Shown: positions 6,986 to 6,991 of the stretch, one piece after another
Layout: the number at the start of each line of letters is the position of its first letter
How positions within the stretch are numbered: the stretch's first letter is position 1
NCBI GenBank assembly: GCA_945834545.1
Contig: CAMAHO010000123.1
Span: forward strand, 1-6,991
Origin: an uncultured Lachnospiraceae bacterium
GTDB taxonomy: Bacteria > Bacillota > Clostridia > Lachnospirales > Lachnospiraceae
DNA: 6,991 bases
Direction: 5' to 3'
Position numbers and translations under genes: made by a program
The notes under the pieces: model-generated
Told to the model about the DNA's origin: nothing
The model's database searches: none
The model's input: the letters and a program-made list of their open reading frames with translations, nothing else

Positions 6986-6991
6986 AAAGTA

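Overview
The window carries the end of recF, complete gyrB and gyrA, and one complete membrane antiporter gene, all on the + strand. The order recF-gyrB-gyrA is the conserved gene cluster next to the chromosomal replication origin in Firmicutes, so this is almost certainly core chromosome near oriC. Moderately AT-rich DNA, frequent AGA arginine codons, a GyrB without the extra TOPRIM insert of Gram-negative enzymes, and a GyrA breakage region reading HGDSSIYGALVNMAQ all suggest a Clostridia member, most likely Lachnospiraceae. That placement is from memory of family sequences, not from a search.

Layout: 1-806 is the 3' part of recF, whose 5' end lies outside the window. gyrB (824-2905) follows after 17 bp and gyrA (2947-5442) after another 41 bp. 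I see no terminator between the three and only a weak candidate promoter before gyrA, so they look like one transcription unit. RecF helps load RecA at gapped DNA, and GyrB and GyrA form the A2B2 gyrase that introduces negative supercoils.

Directly after the gyrA stop codon lies a perfect 70-bp palindrome (5443-5512) with two 35-bp arms and no spacer. It marks the operon boundary. A well-formed sigma-A-type promoter (5533-5561) then drives a CPA2-family cation/proton antiporter (best start 5602, stop 6774) with the paired aspartates of electrogenic exchangers. That gene ends in a clear intrinsic terminator (6787-6828).

The last ~160 bp contain no gene that I can see. They change abruptly from very AT-rich (about 6829-6899) to GC-rich with several inverted repeats (6900-6985), which may be a dispersed structured repeat or the edge of the next locus.

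I found no new multi-gene system. The points most worth a second look are the palindrome, a charged ~46-residue insertion in GyrB, natural substitutions at known drug-contact positions in GyrB (Q145) and GyrA (G88), and the structured right end.
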